A stretch of DNA of 64,000 nt, taken from assembly GCA_034430425.1 (NCBI GenBank), contig DAOUEK010000017.1, forward strand, positions 17,151-81,150, given 5' to 3'. Position numbers and translations under genes: made by a program. The notes under the pieces are model-generated. The model made no database searches and was not told the origin of the DNA. It was given only the letters and a program-made list of their open reading frames with translations. Positions 43,704-53,109 of this stretch are shown in pieces. The DNA is from WVZH01 sp034430425. GTDB lineage: Bacteria; Chloroflexota; Anaerolineae; Anaerolineales; E44-bin32. Each line of letters begins with the position of its first letter. Position 1 is the stretch's first letter.

Positions 43704-44672
43704 CTACTCGGGGGATTCGAGGATCAACGTACCCCAGGTTGTGGGGTCGGTCGCCCGTCGGGTGTTGACATTTGAGACCATCGATTGCCAGGTCGAGACG
43801 CCTGTCGTGTCGTTATCTGAGAGCGAAAGGGCGAAGCCGAAATGGCTTCCGGCTGTGGGTGTGAGGCCGAAGGCAGACCAGGGAATCTTCACCTCCAGCT
43901 TGTATCCGTTCCCGTCTTTCACGGCGGCGATATCCGCGCTGTCGACCCTGGCTTCGAGACTCCGCGGGAACCAGCGATAGACCTCGGCATCCAGGGATCC
44001 GAAATTGCCCGGCGAGAGACCGATCTGGTAATCGTCCTGGCTCATGCTGACGGTGTAATAATCGCCGGCCAGGTCGGTGTCGAGTTGGATTTCGATGTCA
44101 TCCCCCTTGTACATATAACGTCCCCACGAAGTTTGCACGAAGGTGTCGTCCGTGCGTTTAACTGCAATGTAGAGGTAATCCATGTCCCAGGCGATGTAGA
44201 TGGTCGCCGACAGGTCGCTCGGTCCACTCCAGCCACTTCCTGCATATGGGACGGTTTCATTGGCTGAGCAGGATGCTGTTGACCATTCACCCAGGTCGCC
44301 GTCGATGGCGATCGTGAAGTTCCGATATGCGGCTTTTACGGGCGAGCCGTTCGATCGAGAATAATGCGTACTCGATGTGGCTTCCGGGATGATTGTGTCG
44401 AGCGCTATTTCGCCGGCGCTTTCAGGTGTGAGGGTTGCGGTAGACTCACCCTCTTCCTGGGGAGTGGTTGACGTTTCGTTTGCAATGATAACCACCGGCG
44501 TATTGGCCGGGGATTCCACGTAGGGCGTCGAGGGGGTGGAAAATATCGCCGTGTGGGTTAAGTTGGGCGTCGGAAAGGAAAACGGTGTGGGTGAGGTGGC
44601 GCCGGGCAGGGTGCAAGACACGATGCTGGATGCAAGCATGAGTATCAGCAGCAGACGTACATATTTACACAT
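43704..44672 (-). CDS. lipoprotein with CBM9-like domain
   Basis: The 322-residue protein starts at the ATG 44672 with GGAGGG upstream. Signal ends in SSIVSC (lipobox). A Thr/Ser/Pro-rich spacer of about 100 residues leads to a beta-sandwich domain (about 130-322) with IDGDLGEWSTA, IYIAWDMDYLYIAVKRTDD, DDIEIQLDTD and KIPWSAFGLTPTAG. These phrases match carbohydrate-binding module family 9-like domains. The role is likely surface glycan binding. It converges with the thioredoxin-TPR gene. Confidence 0.75.
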   Translation of the reverse strand: MCKYVRLLLILMLASSIVSCTLPGATSPTPFSFPTPNLTHTAIFSTPSTPYVESPANTPVVIIANETSTTPQEEGESTATLTPESAGEIALDTIIPEATSSTHYSRSNGSPVKAAYRNFTIAIDGDLGEWSTASCSANETVPYAGSGWSGPSDLSATIYIAWDMDYLYIAVKRTDDTFVQTSWGRYMYKGDDIEIQLDTDLAGDYYTVSMSQDDYQIGLSPGNFGSLDAEVYRWFPRSLEARVDSADIAAVKDGNGYKLEVKIPWSAFGLTPTAGSHFGFALSLSDNDTTGVSTWQSMVSNVNTRRATDPTTWGTLILESPE

Positions 44673-44917
44673 GTGTTCCCTCCGGCATAGTAACAGATCT
44701 TCCTGCTTTCGATTGTACAATGTTCTTTTCTAATGGGAAACATTGATGAATTTGTTTTCGACAAGGCCGGCAGGGATGTAACTTTTCGTCGAATTGTATC
44801 TCCGCAATCCCGTTTGTGTGGAAACCGATGTCTTTATGCTTGAGATTTTTAGGTCTTTCTGCAATGTCATCGAACAGAAAACAAGCAAGGGTTGTCTCGA
44901 GGATGTTACCGAACTTG

Positions 44918-45001
44918 TGGGGCGGGTGGGAGTCGAACCCACACGCTCTCGCGAGCAGAGGATTTTAAGTCCCCGGCGTCTGCCAATTCCGCCACCGCCC
45001 C
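44918..45001 (-). tRNA. tRNA-Leu (anticodon TAA)
   Basis: On the minus strand an 84-base cloverleaf begins GGGGCGGTGGC and ends with discriminator A after the matching CCCC. It has a long variable arm (CTGCTCGCGAGAGCGT region), the anticodon loop CTTAAAA (anticodon TAA) and T-loop GGTTCGACTCC. The 3' CCA is not encoded. It reads UUA and UUG codons. Confidence 0.95.
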
Positions 45002-45012
45002 GAACTGCTGTT

Positions 45013-45040
45013 ATTGTAGCCGTAGGTGGCGAAGCGTCAA
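45013..45040 (-). promoter_or_regulatory. tRNA-Leu promoter
   Basis: TTGACG (45035-45040) and TACAAT (45013-45018) on the minus strand with a 16-base spacer, ending 11 bases before the tRNA. Confidence 0.7.
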
Positions 45041-45160
45041 GGTATCCGGACAGGTTTCTCGACGTGCCAGTCAAGAACCAGGCAAGTGCTTTATACTGGG
45101 AAGTACGGTTTCTGCCCTGATTTTCATATGAAAACAGGCACGATAGTGTCTTGGTCGCTA

Positions 45161-45169
45161 TGCTATAAT
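45161..45169 (+). promoter_or_regulatory. extended -10 promoter of secA
   Basis: TGCTATAAT is a perfect TATAAT with the TGn extension, 19 bases before the secA start codon, which has GGAG at 45177-45180. No clear -35. Confidence 0.6.
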
Positions 45170-45188
45170 GCCAAACGGAGTCGAAAAA

Positions 45189-48100
45189 ATGCTGAAATCG
45201 ATTACACGCTTATTCGGAAGCGATCCCATCCGCAAGCAGCTTGAGCTTTACGATGAAATCGTGGCGCAGATCAATGCCATCGAAAACGAGATGAAAACGC
45301 TTCCTGATGAAGAATTGAAGGCGAAGACCGGAGAATTCCGCTCCCGATTGTCGTCTGGTGAGATGCTCGACGATCTTCTCCCGGAGGCGTTTGCAGTCGT
45401 CCGGGAAGCAGCTGTACGCACGGTCGGTCTGCGTCATTACGATGTCCAGCTGATCGGCGGCATCGTGCTGCATGAAGGCAAGATCGCCGAAATGAAAACG
45501 GGTGAGGGGAAAACGCTCGTAGCGACTTTGGCCATTTACCTGAATGCGTTGGAAGGCAAGGGCGTCCATCTGATCACGGTTAACGACTATCTCGCACGAC
45601 GTGACGCCCGCTGGATGGGTCCGATTTTTAATTTTCTGGGCCTCAGTGTTGGTGTGCTGCAGCAGGCGGCGCGTTCGGAAGGTGGACGCAAAGCCTTGAT
45701 GTATGCGCCGGGGAAAGAATCGTCGCAAGAAGATGTCCATCAACTCGAGCTTGTGGACCGCAAGATGGCCTATGCGGCTGATGTGACCTATGGCACGAAT
45801 AACGAATTCGGCTTCGATTACTTGCGCGACAACATGGCCCGCAGCCTGGAAGCGCGCTCGCAGCGCGGGCATCACTATGCCATTCTCGATGAGGTGGACA
45901 ATATCCTCATCGACGAAGCCCGTACGCCGTTGATCATCTCCGGGCCCGCGCAAGACGATCCGGAGCTCTACATTCAGATGGCGGCCGTAGTAAAACAGAT
46001 GAACGCTGAGGATTATGAGATCAACGAACGTGACCGCAGTATTTCATTGACCGAACTCGGTGAAGATCATGTCGAGAAGATCCTGGGCAGGCCGCTGCGC
46101 GATCCCGACCGGCCCGAAGATATCACGCCGGAGCAAGCGCGTTTGCTTGGTTATCTCCAGCAAGCGCTGCGTGCGGAACACCTTTTCAGCCGCAACAAGG
46201 AATACGTCGTTCAAGGGGGACGCGTGGTGATTGTGGATTCGTTCACCGGCCGCTTGATGCCCGGGCGACGCTGGTCAGATGGTCTTCATCAAGCAGTGGA
46301 AGCCAAAGAAGGTGTCCGTGTTCGCCAGGAGAATGTCACCTACGCAACGATCACTTTACAGAATTACTTCCGTAAATACGGAAAATTGAGCGGCATGACC
46401 GGCACCGCCCTGACGGAAGCGGAAGAATTCAACGAGATTTACAGCGTAGATGTCCTGCCTTTGCCGATGAACCTGGAATACCGCGTTTCCAAAGCGGAAT
46501 CCGATCTTGTCGAAGTGGACTACCGGGAGAACGGCAGTCAATTCTCATACTACGCTGCGCAAGATGATGGTGATGAAGTTCCTCTATTCTGGCGGCGTAA
46601 AGATTACCCGGATATCGTCTACCGGACCGAAGAAGCCAAGCTGCGTGCGGTAACGATGGAAATCCTCAGGCGCTGTGTGCTTGGACAGCCTTTGCTGGTC
46701 GGTACAACATCTGTGGAGTTATCCGAGGGGTTGTCCAAACGGCTGCGTTCGGACCCTTTGCAGCGAGCAGCGATGATTGCGATCCTGCGTAATCGCTATA
46801 TGGAAGTGAATGAAATCCCTGCAGAGGGAATGCGTATCGCCGCACTCGAACCACTGAACGAGTCACTGGAAGAGCTCAAACCATCTGATTTACGGTCATT
46901 TGCCAGAGAATTGGATCTCAACCTCAATCCCACGCGGCCGGAGAACATCGAACGATTGGCACGCATCCTCAATCTCGATCCACAGCATCATGAACATCTT
47001 GTGGAGCTCTTGCGCAGTGGTATCAACCACAATGTGCTCAACGCGAAGAAACATACCGAAGAATCACAGATTATCGAGGGTGCGGGTGCAAAGGGTTCGG
47101 TTACGATTGCGACCAACATGGCCGGTCGTGGTGTGGACATCGTACTCGGCGGGAGTCTCCCGGACGAAGTCGCCCAGCGGGTGACTCGTGTCGCCCGCGA
47201 CGCCTACGAGCGGACGGGTCGACCAGATGAGCGGGAAGAAATGGCACTTATACTGCGTTCCGGTTCCGGCACGGGCTACGGGAAAGCATCACACATCCAA
47301 CGTCTGGAGCAGTGGAGGCGTGAATTTCCAACGTTGGATCGCAGCGAGATGGGCATCTACGAAGCGGATGTGGAAGCCTTCGATCAATTTATCCTCGATC
47401 GCCAACAGGTCCTGCAGGCTGGCGGTTTGCATGTTCTTGGTTGCGTGCGCCATGAAGCGCGCCGTATCGACAATCAGCTGCGCGGTCGCGCCGCACGGCA
47501 GGGAGATCCCGGTTCATCTCAGTTCTTCCTCTCATTGGAAGATGATTTGATGCGTCTATTCGGTGGTTCTCAAGTCTCTGGCTTGATGCAGCGCTTGAAC
47601 ATCGATGATGCTATGCCGATCGCCCACAACGTTGTAAATCGGGTTATCGAACAATCGCAAGGCAGGGTGGAAGGCGCGAACTTCGACGTGCGCAAACATC
47701 TCCTCGAGTACGATGACGTACTCAATCAACAACGAGAGGTGTTTTACTCCCAGCGAGACCGTGTTTTCGCCAAAGGGGATTTGAGTGAAGACATCAATGA
47801 AATGCTGCGTTTCGAAGTCGAACGCCATGTGGAAGCCAGCTTCTTGGATGATGAAGGGGCCTGGAAATTACTCGCCTGGTTGGAAGAGATTCAACCTACG
47901 CTGAATGTCGACATGGAGGATGCCTATCCATCTTACATGCTGCGCATGCTCATTGATGAACTTGGCCAAATCGACGATCCGGAATCTTTATTCCCGGCTT
48001 TGGTCGACGCTGCACGACAGGCGTTGAATGCCCAATACGAACACGTACGACAGGCTGTTGCAGAGCAAATGGATCGGACGATCGAGCGACTCGATGATCA

Positions 48101-49235
48101 GGTCGATCAGCGTGTCGAAATTGCGGAAATGGCAATTGAAGGGGCAATGCTCGAGGCCGAGGAAGCGGGCATGGAGGTCGATCCCAACCTCCTGCTGCAG
48201 GCGGTGCAAAAAGCCACGGGCGTTCATGTCAAAATGGATTCAGAGTCCATGAATCAAATTCGGGAAAATCCCTACGCCTTTCGAAAATCCGTCCCACGTT
48301 TAATCGAAGGTGGGCTTGGTATTCGCGTGTGGTCAGGCTTGGTCCAATCGGCAGAGCGTCGTGTTGGTGAATCCTTGAACATGGATTATCAATTTTCTAC
48401 CCCTATCGATTGGAGTGAGGCCGGCGAGTATTTGCTGCAGGCTGTCGAACAAGTCACAGCGAACAAAACCGATCGGATACTCGCAGATGTTGAGCGCGAC
48501 TTGCGCAGCGCTTTGGAGCGTGTGCAAGCGATCGATGAGGCGCTTATACTTCGTCTCCTTGTGCGAATGAGTTATGGGAAGCAAGCATACTTTGACAAGA
48601 AGACCCATCAACGCAAATCTGCCGTTGTAGCACGCCTCACATATCCATTTTCAGCGGTTCGATATCTGGATGGCCGTACTCCGGAGCAATTGACCGATGA
48701 GATACTTTCGCATCTTGAAGGCGCTCGTCAAACCCTCCTGCGCAGCCTTGGGCGAAGTGAATTGACTCGTCTTGCGCATACCAAGATCGAAGATTTCGAA
48801 TACGTTGCTCGAGCAAGTATGCAGCGTGAACTCGATGATGAAATCTACCAGAAGCTCGTCGAAGGTCAGACTTTCGCTTCTCTTGATGAATCGTCTCAAG
48901 CGGAGATCACCTCGGTTTTAGGTGGGCGGGTGCTTACAGAAAGTCATCGCAGATTAATCCTATCCGTGGGCGATAGTCTCTGGATTGACTATCTGACACA
49001 GATGGAAGCGCTGCGTACATCGATCGGCCTGGAAGCCTACGCACAGCGTGATCCCCTCGTACAGTATAAGAGTCGTGCGTTTGATATGTTCGGAAACTTG
49101 CTCGCCACGATGCGATCGGGGGTCGTCTCCCGCATGTTCCGTGTGGGAGCTGGAGCACCATCCTCACAATCTGCCTCCGGGAAACCGTCGTCAGGGTCGC
49201 GCAGTAAAGCGAAAAAACGCCGCCGCCGCCGATGA
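45189..49235 (+). CDS. secA: preprotein translocase ATPase SecA, unusually long
   Basis: The product has 1348 residues from the ATG at 45189, against about 900 in E. coli. The motor is intact: Walker A (MKTGEGKT, 102-109), the DEVDNILIDEART box, preprotein cross-linking region, GTTSVELSE, TNMAGRGVDIVLGG and QLRGRAARQGDPGSS. Extra sequence is inserted before INHNVLNAKKH (about 85 residues), after VLGGS, and most strikingly between EYDDVLNQQREVFYSQR (about 840) and DSLWIDYLTQMEALR (about 1262), where the gap is roughly 420 residues. The usual C-terminal zinc motif is absent and the chain ends in a basic run (KAKKRRRRR). It drives proteins through SecYEG. Confidence 0.97.
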   Translation: MLKSITRLFGSDPIRKQLELYDEIVAQINAIENEMKTLPDEELKAKTGEFRSRLSSGEMLDDLLPEAFAVVREAAVRTVGLRHYDVQLIGGIVLHEGKIAEMKTGEGKTLVATLAIYLNALEGKGVHLITVNDYLARRDARWMGPIFNFLGLSVGVLQQAARSEGGRKALMYAPGKESSQEDVHQLELVDRKMAYAADVTYGTNNEFGFDYLRDNMARSLEARSQRGHHYAILDEVDNILIDEARTPLIISGPAQDDPELYIQMAAVVKQMNAEDYEINERDRSISLTELGEDHVEKILGRPLRDPDRPEDITPEQARLLGYLQQALRAEHLFSRNKEYVVQGGRVVIVDSFTGRLMPGRRWSDGLHQAVEAKEGVRVRQENVTYATITLQNYFRKYGKLSGMTGTALTEAEEFNEIYSVDVLPLPMNLEYRVSKAESDLVEVDYRENGSQFSYYAAQDDGDEVPLFWRRKDYPDIVYRTEEAKLRAVTMEILRRCVLGQPLLVGTTSVELSEGLSKRLRSDPLQRAAMIAILRNRYMEVNEIPAEGMRIAALEPLNESLEELKPSDLRSFARELDLNLNPTRPENIERLARILNLDPQHHEHLVELLRSGINHNVLNAKKHTEESQIIEGAGAKGSVTIATNMAGRGVDIVLGGSLPDEVAQRVTRVARDAYERTGRPDEREEMALILRSGSGTGYGKASHIQRLEQWRREFPTLDRSEMGIYEADVEAFDQFILDRQQVLQAGGLHVLGCVRHEARRIDNQLRGRAARQGDPGSSQFFLSLEDDLMRLFGGSQVSGLMQRLNIDDAMPIAHNVVNRVIEQSQGRVEGANFDVRKHLLEYDDVLNQQREVFYSQRDRVFAKGDLSEDINEMLRFEVERHVEASFLDDEGAWKLLAWLEEIQPTLNVDMEDAYPSYMLRMLIDELGQIDDPESLFPALVDAARQALNAQYEHVRQAVAEQMDRTIERLDDQVDQRVEIAEMAIEGAMLEAEEAGMEVDPNLLLQAVQKATGVHVKMDSESMNQIRENPYAFRKSVPRLIEGGLGIRVWSGLVQSAERRVGESLNMDYQFSTPIDWSEAGEYLLQAVEQVTANKTDRILADVERDLRSALERVQAIDEALILRLLVRMSYGKQAYFDKKTHQRKSAVVARLTYPFSAVRYLDGRTPEQLTDEILSHLEGARQTLLRSLGRSELTRLAHTKIEDFEYVARASMQRELDDEIYQKLVEGQTFASLDESSQAEITSVLGGRVLTESHRRLILSVGDSLWIDYLTQMEALRTSIGLEAYAQRDPLVQYKSRAFDMFGNLLATMRSGVVSRMFRVGAGAPSSQSASGKPSSGSRSKAKKRRRRR

Positions 49236-49373
49236 CGTCGCAGTGATTCTGTTGACATTGCCTTCATATCCGGGACGAGTTGGGGATAGATATCTCGGGG
49301 CGGCGTGATTTGAGTTATTCGAATACAGCAGTGCACTACGCCATCTCGTAAAGCTGTTTATCGAAGTCCGGGT

Positions 49374-50153
49374 TTATTGAAGCGCCTCCCACTCCGCAAC
49401 CGCTTTGCGGATCAATTCACTGACATCGGAGTCGGGCACTTCATCAATCGCGTAACTGTTGTTTTCAATCAGCACACGTACAGTTTCATCCGGACCTTCG
49501 AATAGTTTGATCCTTCTTTTCTCTTCTTCGATTTCTGCAAGACTGAGCTGGAGGAAATGGTTGATCTGTTCAACCATATTGAGCGGTTTATGCACCGCTT
49601 GTTTTACCGGTTTCAGTTCAACGACTTTCCCCTGCACGCCAGAGAGCCAGACAGATAAATCTGCGTTGGCATGTTCCACTCTATTCCAATCGGGCGAATC
49701 GTTTAAATCTTGTGACGAATAGTACTCATGATCACCAACCTGTACGATGAGATTTCCTTTTTCTTCGTCACGGAGAAGCGTAAAGACACAGATTCTCTTT
49801 TTCGTCGCTGGGGCAGCATCGTCAATGGGTTCGGGTTCTTCAACTTCCGCTGTCTCGTCCTCCCGGTTTATGGGCGTACCCTTCTTCTGAACACGTGAAA
49901 CAATCCAGGTTTTTGCTTTCTGCAGAGAAAGGGTGATCCGCTCTTTAATTTGATTCAATGATGTATCTCCTGACTTTTCTTCAGTGGTTTGATCGTCATC
50001 ATCCTTTTCTGCATCGCCAAGTTTCAATTTTTCTTTGGCCTTTGTTTTCGCAGCCTTTTGTTGTTCTCGCAGAATTGTGAATGCCAACAAGGCAACGAAG
50101 CCGCCGAGGCTCATCATGATAACGCCGACCAATAATTGTTTATCGGGATTCAT
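49374..50153 (-). CDS. single-span membrane protein, unknown function
   Basis: The 259-residue protein starts at the ATG 50153 with GGAGG upstream; the ATG overlaps the mutM stop by four bases. One N-terminal helix (about 6-28) is followed by a charged Lys/Glu linker and a cytoplasmic domain of about 120 residues (RICVFTLLRDEEKGNLIVQVGDHEYYSSQ in part, then a helical EIEEEKRRIKLFEG segment). No family is recognised. Coupling to mutM may be incidental. Confidence 0.65.
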   Translation of the reverse strand: MNPDKQLLVGVIMMSLGGFVALLAFTILREQQKAAKTKAKEKLKLGDAEKDDDDQTTEEKSGDTSLNQIKERITLSLQKAKTWIVSRVQKKGTPINREDETAEVEEPEPIDDAAPATKKRICVFTLLRDEEKGNLIVQVGDHEYYSSQDLNDSPDWNRVEHANADLSVWLSGVQGKVVELKPVKQAVHKPLNMVEQINHFLQLSLAEIEEEKRRIKLFEGPDETVRVLIENNSYAIDEVPDSDVSELIRKAVAEWEALQ

Positions 50154-50974
50154 GTCCTGGCCTCCGGTTGGCATTGCGGACAGAAGTGTGTACCTCGTTG
50201 TCCAATTACCGTGCGTTCGATGGTCGAACCGCAAGTCTCACATGCTTCGCCAGTTCGCTGGTAGACACGAAAGTGATTTTGAAATTCGCCACCTCGATAG
50301 GCCCAATCAATACTGGCTCCATTATGGATGATGCCGTTTTCCAAAGCGCTACGAATTCCTTTCCATAGTGCGCGAACTTCATCCTGGTCAAGTGTATCGC
50401 TGCGACGCAAGGGATGAATTCCTGCGAGATGCAGCGCTTCATCAGTGTAGATATTGCCGAGACCGGCCAGAAACGTCTGGTCGAGCAGCAGGGGTTTGAT
50501 CTGACGTTTCTTTTTATGCAGGCTTAGTTTCAAGGATTGCGGTGTGAAATCCGGATTTAATGGTTCTGGTCCAAGTTTTCCGAAAATTATCTCCGCATCA
50601 TCCACGAGATAGACCTGGCCGAATTTTCTAACATCATTAAACCGAAATTGGTAGCTATTCTCAAGGAAGAAAATGGTGTGATCATGCAGATCGCGTGGCG
50701 TGTCCTTCGGAAGCACAGAAAGATCACCACTCATTCGCAGATGAATGATCAGGTTGCCGCGATCTAGTTGGATGCGGATGAATTTACCTCGACGTCCGAT
50801 TTCTTGGACAATCTGACCTTTAATCCGGCGTCGAAAGGTCGAAGGAGACGGCGTATGGATGTGGCGCGGCCAATATAAGGAGACGCGTTCGATTCTCTGG
50901 CCTTTCAATGGTGGACCATGATGTCCTTCGCGGAGATTTCGTACGATGGTTTCTACTTCCGGCAATTCCGGCAT
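50150..50974 (-). CDS. mutM: formamidopyrimidine-DNA glycosylase
   Basis: The 274-residue enzyme begins PELPEVETIVRNL, with the catalytic N-terminal Pro and Glu. A helix-two-turn-helix follows (FLAGLGNIYTDEALHLAGIHP), and the C-terminal zinc finger has CETCG...CPQC. It removes 8-oxoguanine and ring-opened purines and nicks the strand. TATAAT at 50983-50988 (minus strand) lies eight bases before the ATG, so the mRNA has a very short leader or none. Confidence 0.97.
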   Translation of the reverse strand: MPELPEVETIVRNLREGHHGPPLKGQRIERVSLYWPRHIHTPSPSTFRRRIKGQIVQEIGRRGKFIRIQLDRGNLIIHLRMSGDLSVLPKDTPRDLHDHTIFFLENSYQFRFNDVRKFGQVYLVDDAEIIFGKLGPEPLNPDFTPQSLKLSLHKKKRQIKPLLLDQTFLAGLGNIYTDEALHLAGIHPLRRSDTLDQDEVRALWKGIRSALENGIIHNGASIDWAYRGGEFQNHFRVYQRTGEACETCGSTIERTVIGQRGTHFCPQCQPEART

Positions 50975-50982
50975 ACGTTGGC

Positions 50983-50988
50983 ATTATA
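50983..50988 (-). promoter_or_regulatory. -10 box directly upstream of mutM
   Basis: TATAAT eight bases before the start codon, one of several such placements in the window. Confidence 0.5.
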
Positions 50989-51047
50989 CCGTTCATGGGC
51001 AGAACGGCAAATAATCCGTATCCCGTCCCTTCTTGAAAAGCCAATGT

Positions 51048-51608
51048 TTAACGCACGCAGATATGATCCTGTATTTGCTCGAATTTCGCAGGACCGATGC
51101 CGGAGACTTGTGTGATATCCTCCGGTTTCTGAAAGGGACCGTTCTTGTCACGATAATCGACGATCTTTTGGGCCAGGCTGGGTCCGATTCCGGGAAGCAT
51201 CTCCAGTTCTGGTGCAGTAGCTGTATTGATGTTTAATAATCCTCCATCATACGTTTGACTTTCAGGTTTCGGAAGCTTGGCTTGATCGTCTTCGTCTGCC
51301 AGGAATGGAACGGTGATCTGCTGGCCATCCACCAATGTTGCCGCGAGATTGATCCAGTCAATGGCTGCGGTGTCCAGGGTCCCTCCTGCCTGTTCGATGG
51401 CCTCACGCACAATCGATCCGTTGGGTAATTCGTACACTCCCGGGTTGACGACCGCACCAGCGACGTGAACTTGTATGGGCCCCGGGGTTGGAGGCGGGAG
51501 CAGCACGACGGGTGTACCGCGCGGCTCGGATATGAAGAGAATGAGCAGGCCTGTTGCGAGTAAACTGAGGAGCAACCCTCCGAAAAAGACACCGATCTTT
51601 CGCAGCAT
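51048..51608 (-). CDS. comEA: ComEA-type DNA-binding competence protein
   Basis: The 186-residue protein has one N-terminal membrane helix (about 5-27), an SLBB domain (VHVAGAVVNPGVYELPNGSIVREAIEQAGG) and two helix-hairpin-helix motifs (INTATAPELEMLPGIGPSLAQKIVDYRDKNG and DITQVSGIGPAKFEQI). This is the standard ComEA layout. It binds double-stranded DNA outside the membrane for uptake. No comEC is adjacent on this strand. Confidence 0.93.
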   Translation of the reverse strand: MLRKIGVFFGGLLLSLLATGLLILFISEPRGTPVVLLPPPTPGPIQVHVAGAVVNPGVYELPNGSIVREAIEQAGGTLDTAAIDWINLAATLVDGQQITVPFLADEDDQAKLPKPESQTYDGGLLNINTATAPELEMLPGIGPSLAQKIVDYRDKNGPFQKPEDITQVSGIGPAKFEQIQDHICVR

Positions 51609-51680
51609 GATATTTCCCCCTGATGCCAGTTTGAAGATGTCTCAATTATAGGTTAAATACGCAAGCCGGATCAAACCGGC

Positions 51681-51686
51681 TATAAT
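51681..51686 (+). promoter_or_regulatory. -10 box for the cobalamin adenosyltransferase gene
   Basis: TATAAT with exactly six bases before the ATG at 51693, which suggests a leaderless message. Confidence 0.55.
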
Positions 51687-51692
51687 CAACGT

Positions 51693-52241
51693 ATGTCTGA
51701 GAAAAGAGGAGCGGGAGACGACGGCTTTACTGACCTGCTTGGCAACGAACGGGTAGCGAAATATGATCTGCGGCCGGTTTGTTTTGGGACGGTCGATGAA
51801 GCTTCTGCGGCGCTTGGTGTTGCGTATTCGTTCGTCCAGGCGGATGAAATCAAGGTATTGATTCGCACTATCCAAAAAGACCTCTACCACATGATGGCCG
51901 AACTTGCCGCCACGAAGGAGTCGGCATCCCGTTTTCGTGAAATCGATGCAGATCGGGTTACCTGGCTGGCAAAACAGATCGAACATTTCGAGCAAAGGGT
52001 GGATATCCAGGATGATTTCATTCTGGCCGGAGACTCTCGGGCTGCTGCGACTCTCGACCTGGCTCGTACGATCGTGCGCCGGGCGGAACGCAGCGCTGCG
52101 CAGCTGTACCACGAGGATGAAATTGGCAACGCCCATATCCTCGCGTACCTCAATCGATTATCCAGCCTGTGTTTTGTTCTCATGCTGTGGGAAGAGCATC
52201 TTTCCGGAAACGAATCCCCGCAGCAGACGAAAGAGACGTAA
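51693..52241 (+). CDS. PduO-type ATP:cob(I)alamin adenosyltransferase
   Basis: The 182-residue helical-bundle protein carries the N-terminal GAGDDGFTDLLGN loop (family form TGDDGTTGL), GTVDEASAALGVAYSF and the ATP-binding RTIVRRAERSAA. It attaches the adenosyl group to cob(I)alamin, making coenzyme B12. Some N-terminal Thr/Lys residues typical of PduO are replaced, so activity should not be assumed. DUF554 follows after two bases. Confidence 0.8.
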   Translation: MSEKRGAGDDGFTDLLGNERVAKYDLRPVCFGTVDEASAALGVAYSFVQADEIKVLIRTIQKDLYHMMAELAATKESASRFREIDADRVTWLAKQIEHFEQRVDIQDDFILAGDSRAAATLDLARTIVRRAERSAAQLYHEDEIGNAHILAYLNRLSSLCFVLMLWEEHLSGNESPQQTKET

Positions 52242-52243
52242 TC

Positions 52244-52972
52244 GTGATTGGGACCTTGATTAACATCGTCAGCGTTATCCTTGGCAGTGCTGTTGGGATG
52301 GTCTCGGGTTCTCGACTTCCGGATCGTGTGCGTGAAACGGTGATTGCAAGCCTGGGCGTGTTCACTCTGGCAGTTGGCATTAGTCTGTTTATCGACAGCA
52401 TGGGAGTCGAAGGGGAGAATGTACTCATTCCGTTAATCAGCCTGTTGATCGGAGGTATTTTAGGTGAGTGGTGGCAGATCGAGCGAAGGATTAAATCTTT
52501 CGGTGCTTGGCTTGAAAGGAAGTTCACAGCAGGTGAGGCTGGGGCGGAAGGCGAGAATCATTTTGTACGAGGGTTTCTATCGGCGAGTTTGCTCTTCTGT
52601 GTCGGCCCGATGACCATCCTGGGTTCCATTCAAGACGGACTGACCGGTGACTCTCGCTTGTTGGTGATCAAATCCGTCCTGGATGGTTTTGCAGCCATTG
52701 CTCTGGCTTCCACACTTGGTGTTGGTGTAGTGTTTTCTGTGATCGTGATCCTTGTGTATCAAGGGGGGATCAGTTTACTCGCTACACAAGCAGCCAGTTT
52801 CTTCAGCGAAATTGTGCTGGCGGAACTGACGGCCGTCGGCGGGATACTGCTGGTAAGCCTCTCGATTGGATCGATTCTCGAGATTCGTCCGATCCGTTCC
52901 GGCAATTTACTGCCGGCCTTGCTGATTGCCCCGATTCTGGTTTTCTTGATTCAATTCTTTGGAATCGGCTGA
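52244..52972 (+). CDS. DUF554 membrane protein
   Basis: The 242-residue protein starts with GTG at 52244; the longer frame overlaps the upstream gene. It opens with MIGTLINIVSVILGSAVG and contains SLLIGGILGEWW...FLSASLLFCVGPMTILGSIQDGL, all typical of DUF554 (YdfK/YqgA-like) proteins with about seven membrane helices. Function is unknown; a transporter role has been proposed for relatives. Confidence 0.85.
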   Translation: MIGTLINIVSVILGSAVGMVSGSRLPDRVRETVIASLGVFTLAVGISLFIDSMGVEGENVLIPLISLLIGGILGEWWQIERRIKSFGAWLERKFTAGEAGAEGENHFVRGFLSASLLFCVGPMTILGSIQDGLTGDSRLLVIKSVLDGFAAIALASTLGVGVVFSVIVILVYQGGISLLATQAASFFSEIVLAELTAVGGILLVSLSIGSILEIRPIRSGNLLPALLIAPILVFLIQFFGIG

Positions 52973-53109
52973 TCGACAGGATGGACGGATCATGGGTGTG
53001 CCCCGTCGATGGATGAATTTTCTATCGCTAAAAGTACCGTCGTTTTCTTCTCTTTTTCGAATCAGGCGAAAGATCTTTCCACTGCAATCTATTCCATCCG
53101 GGCAGGGGT

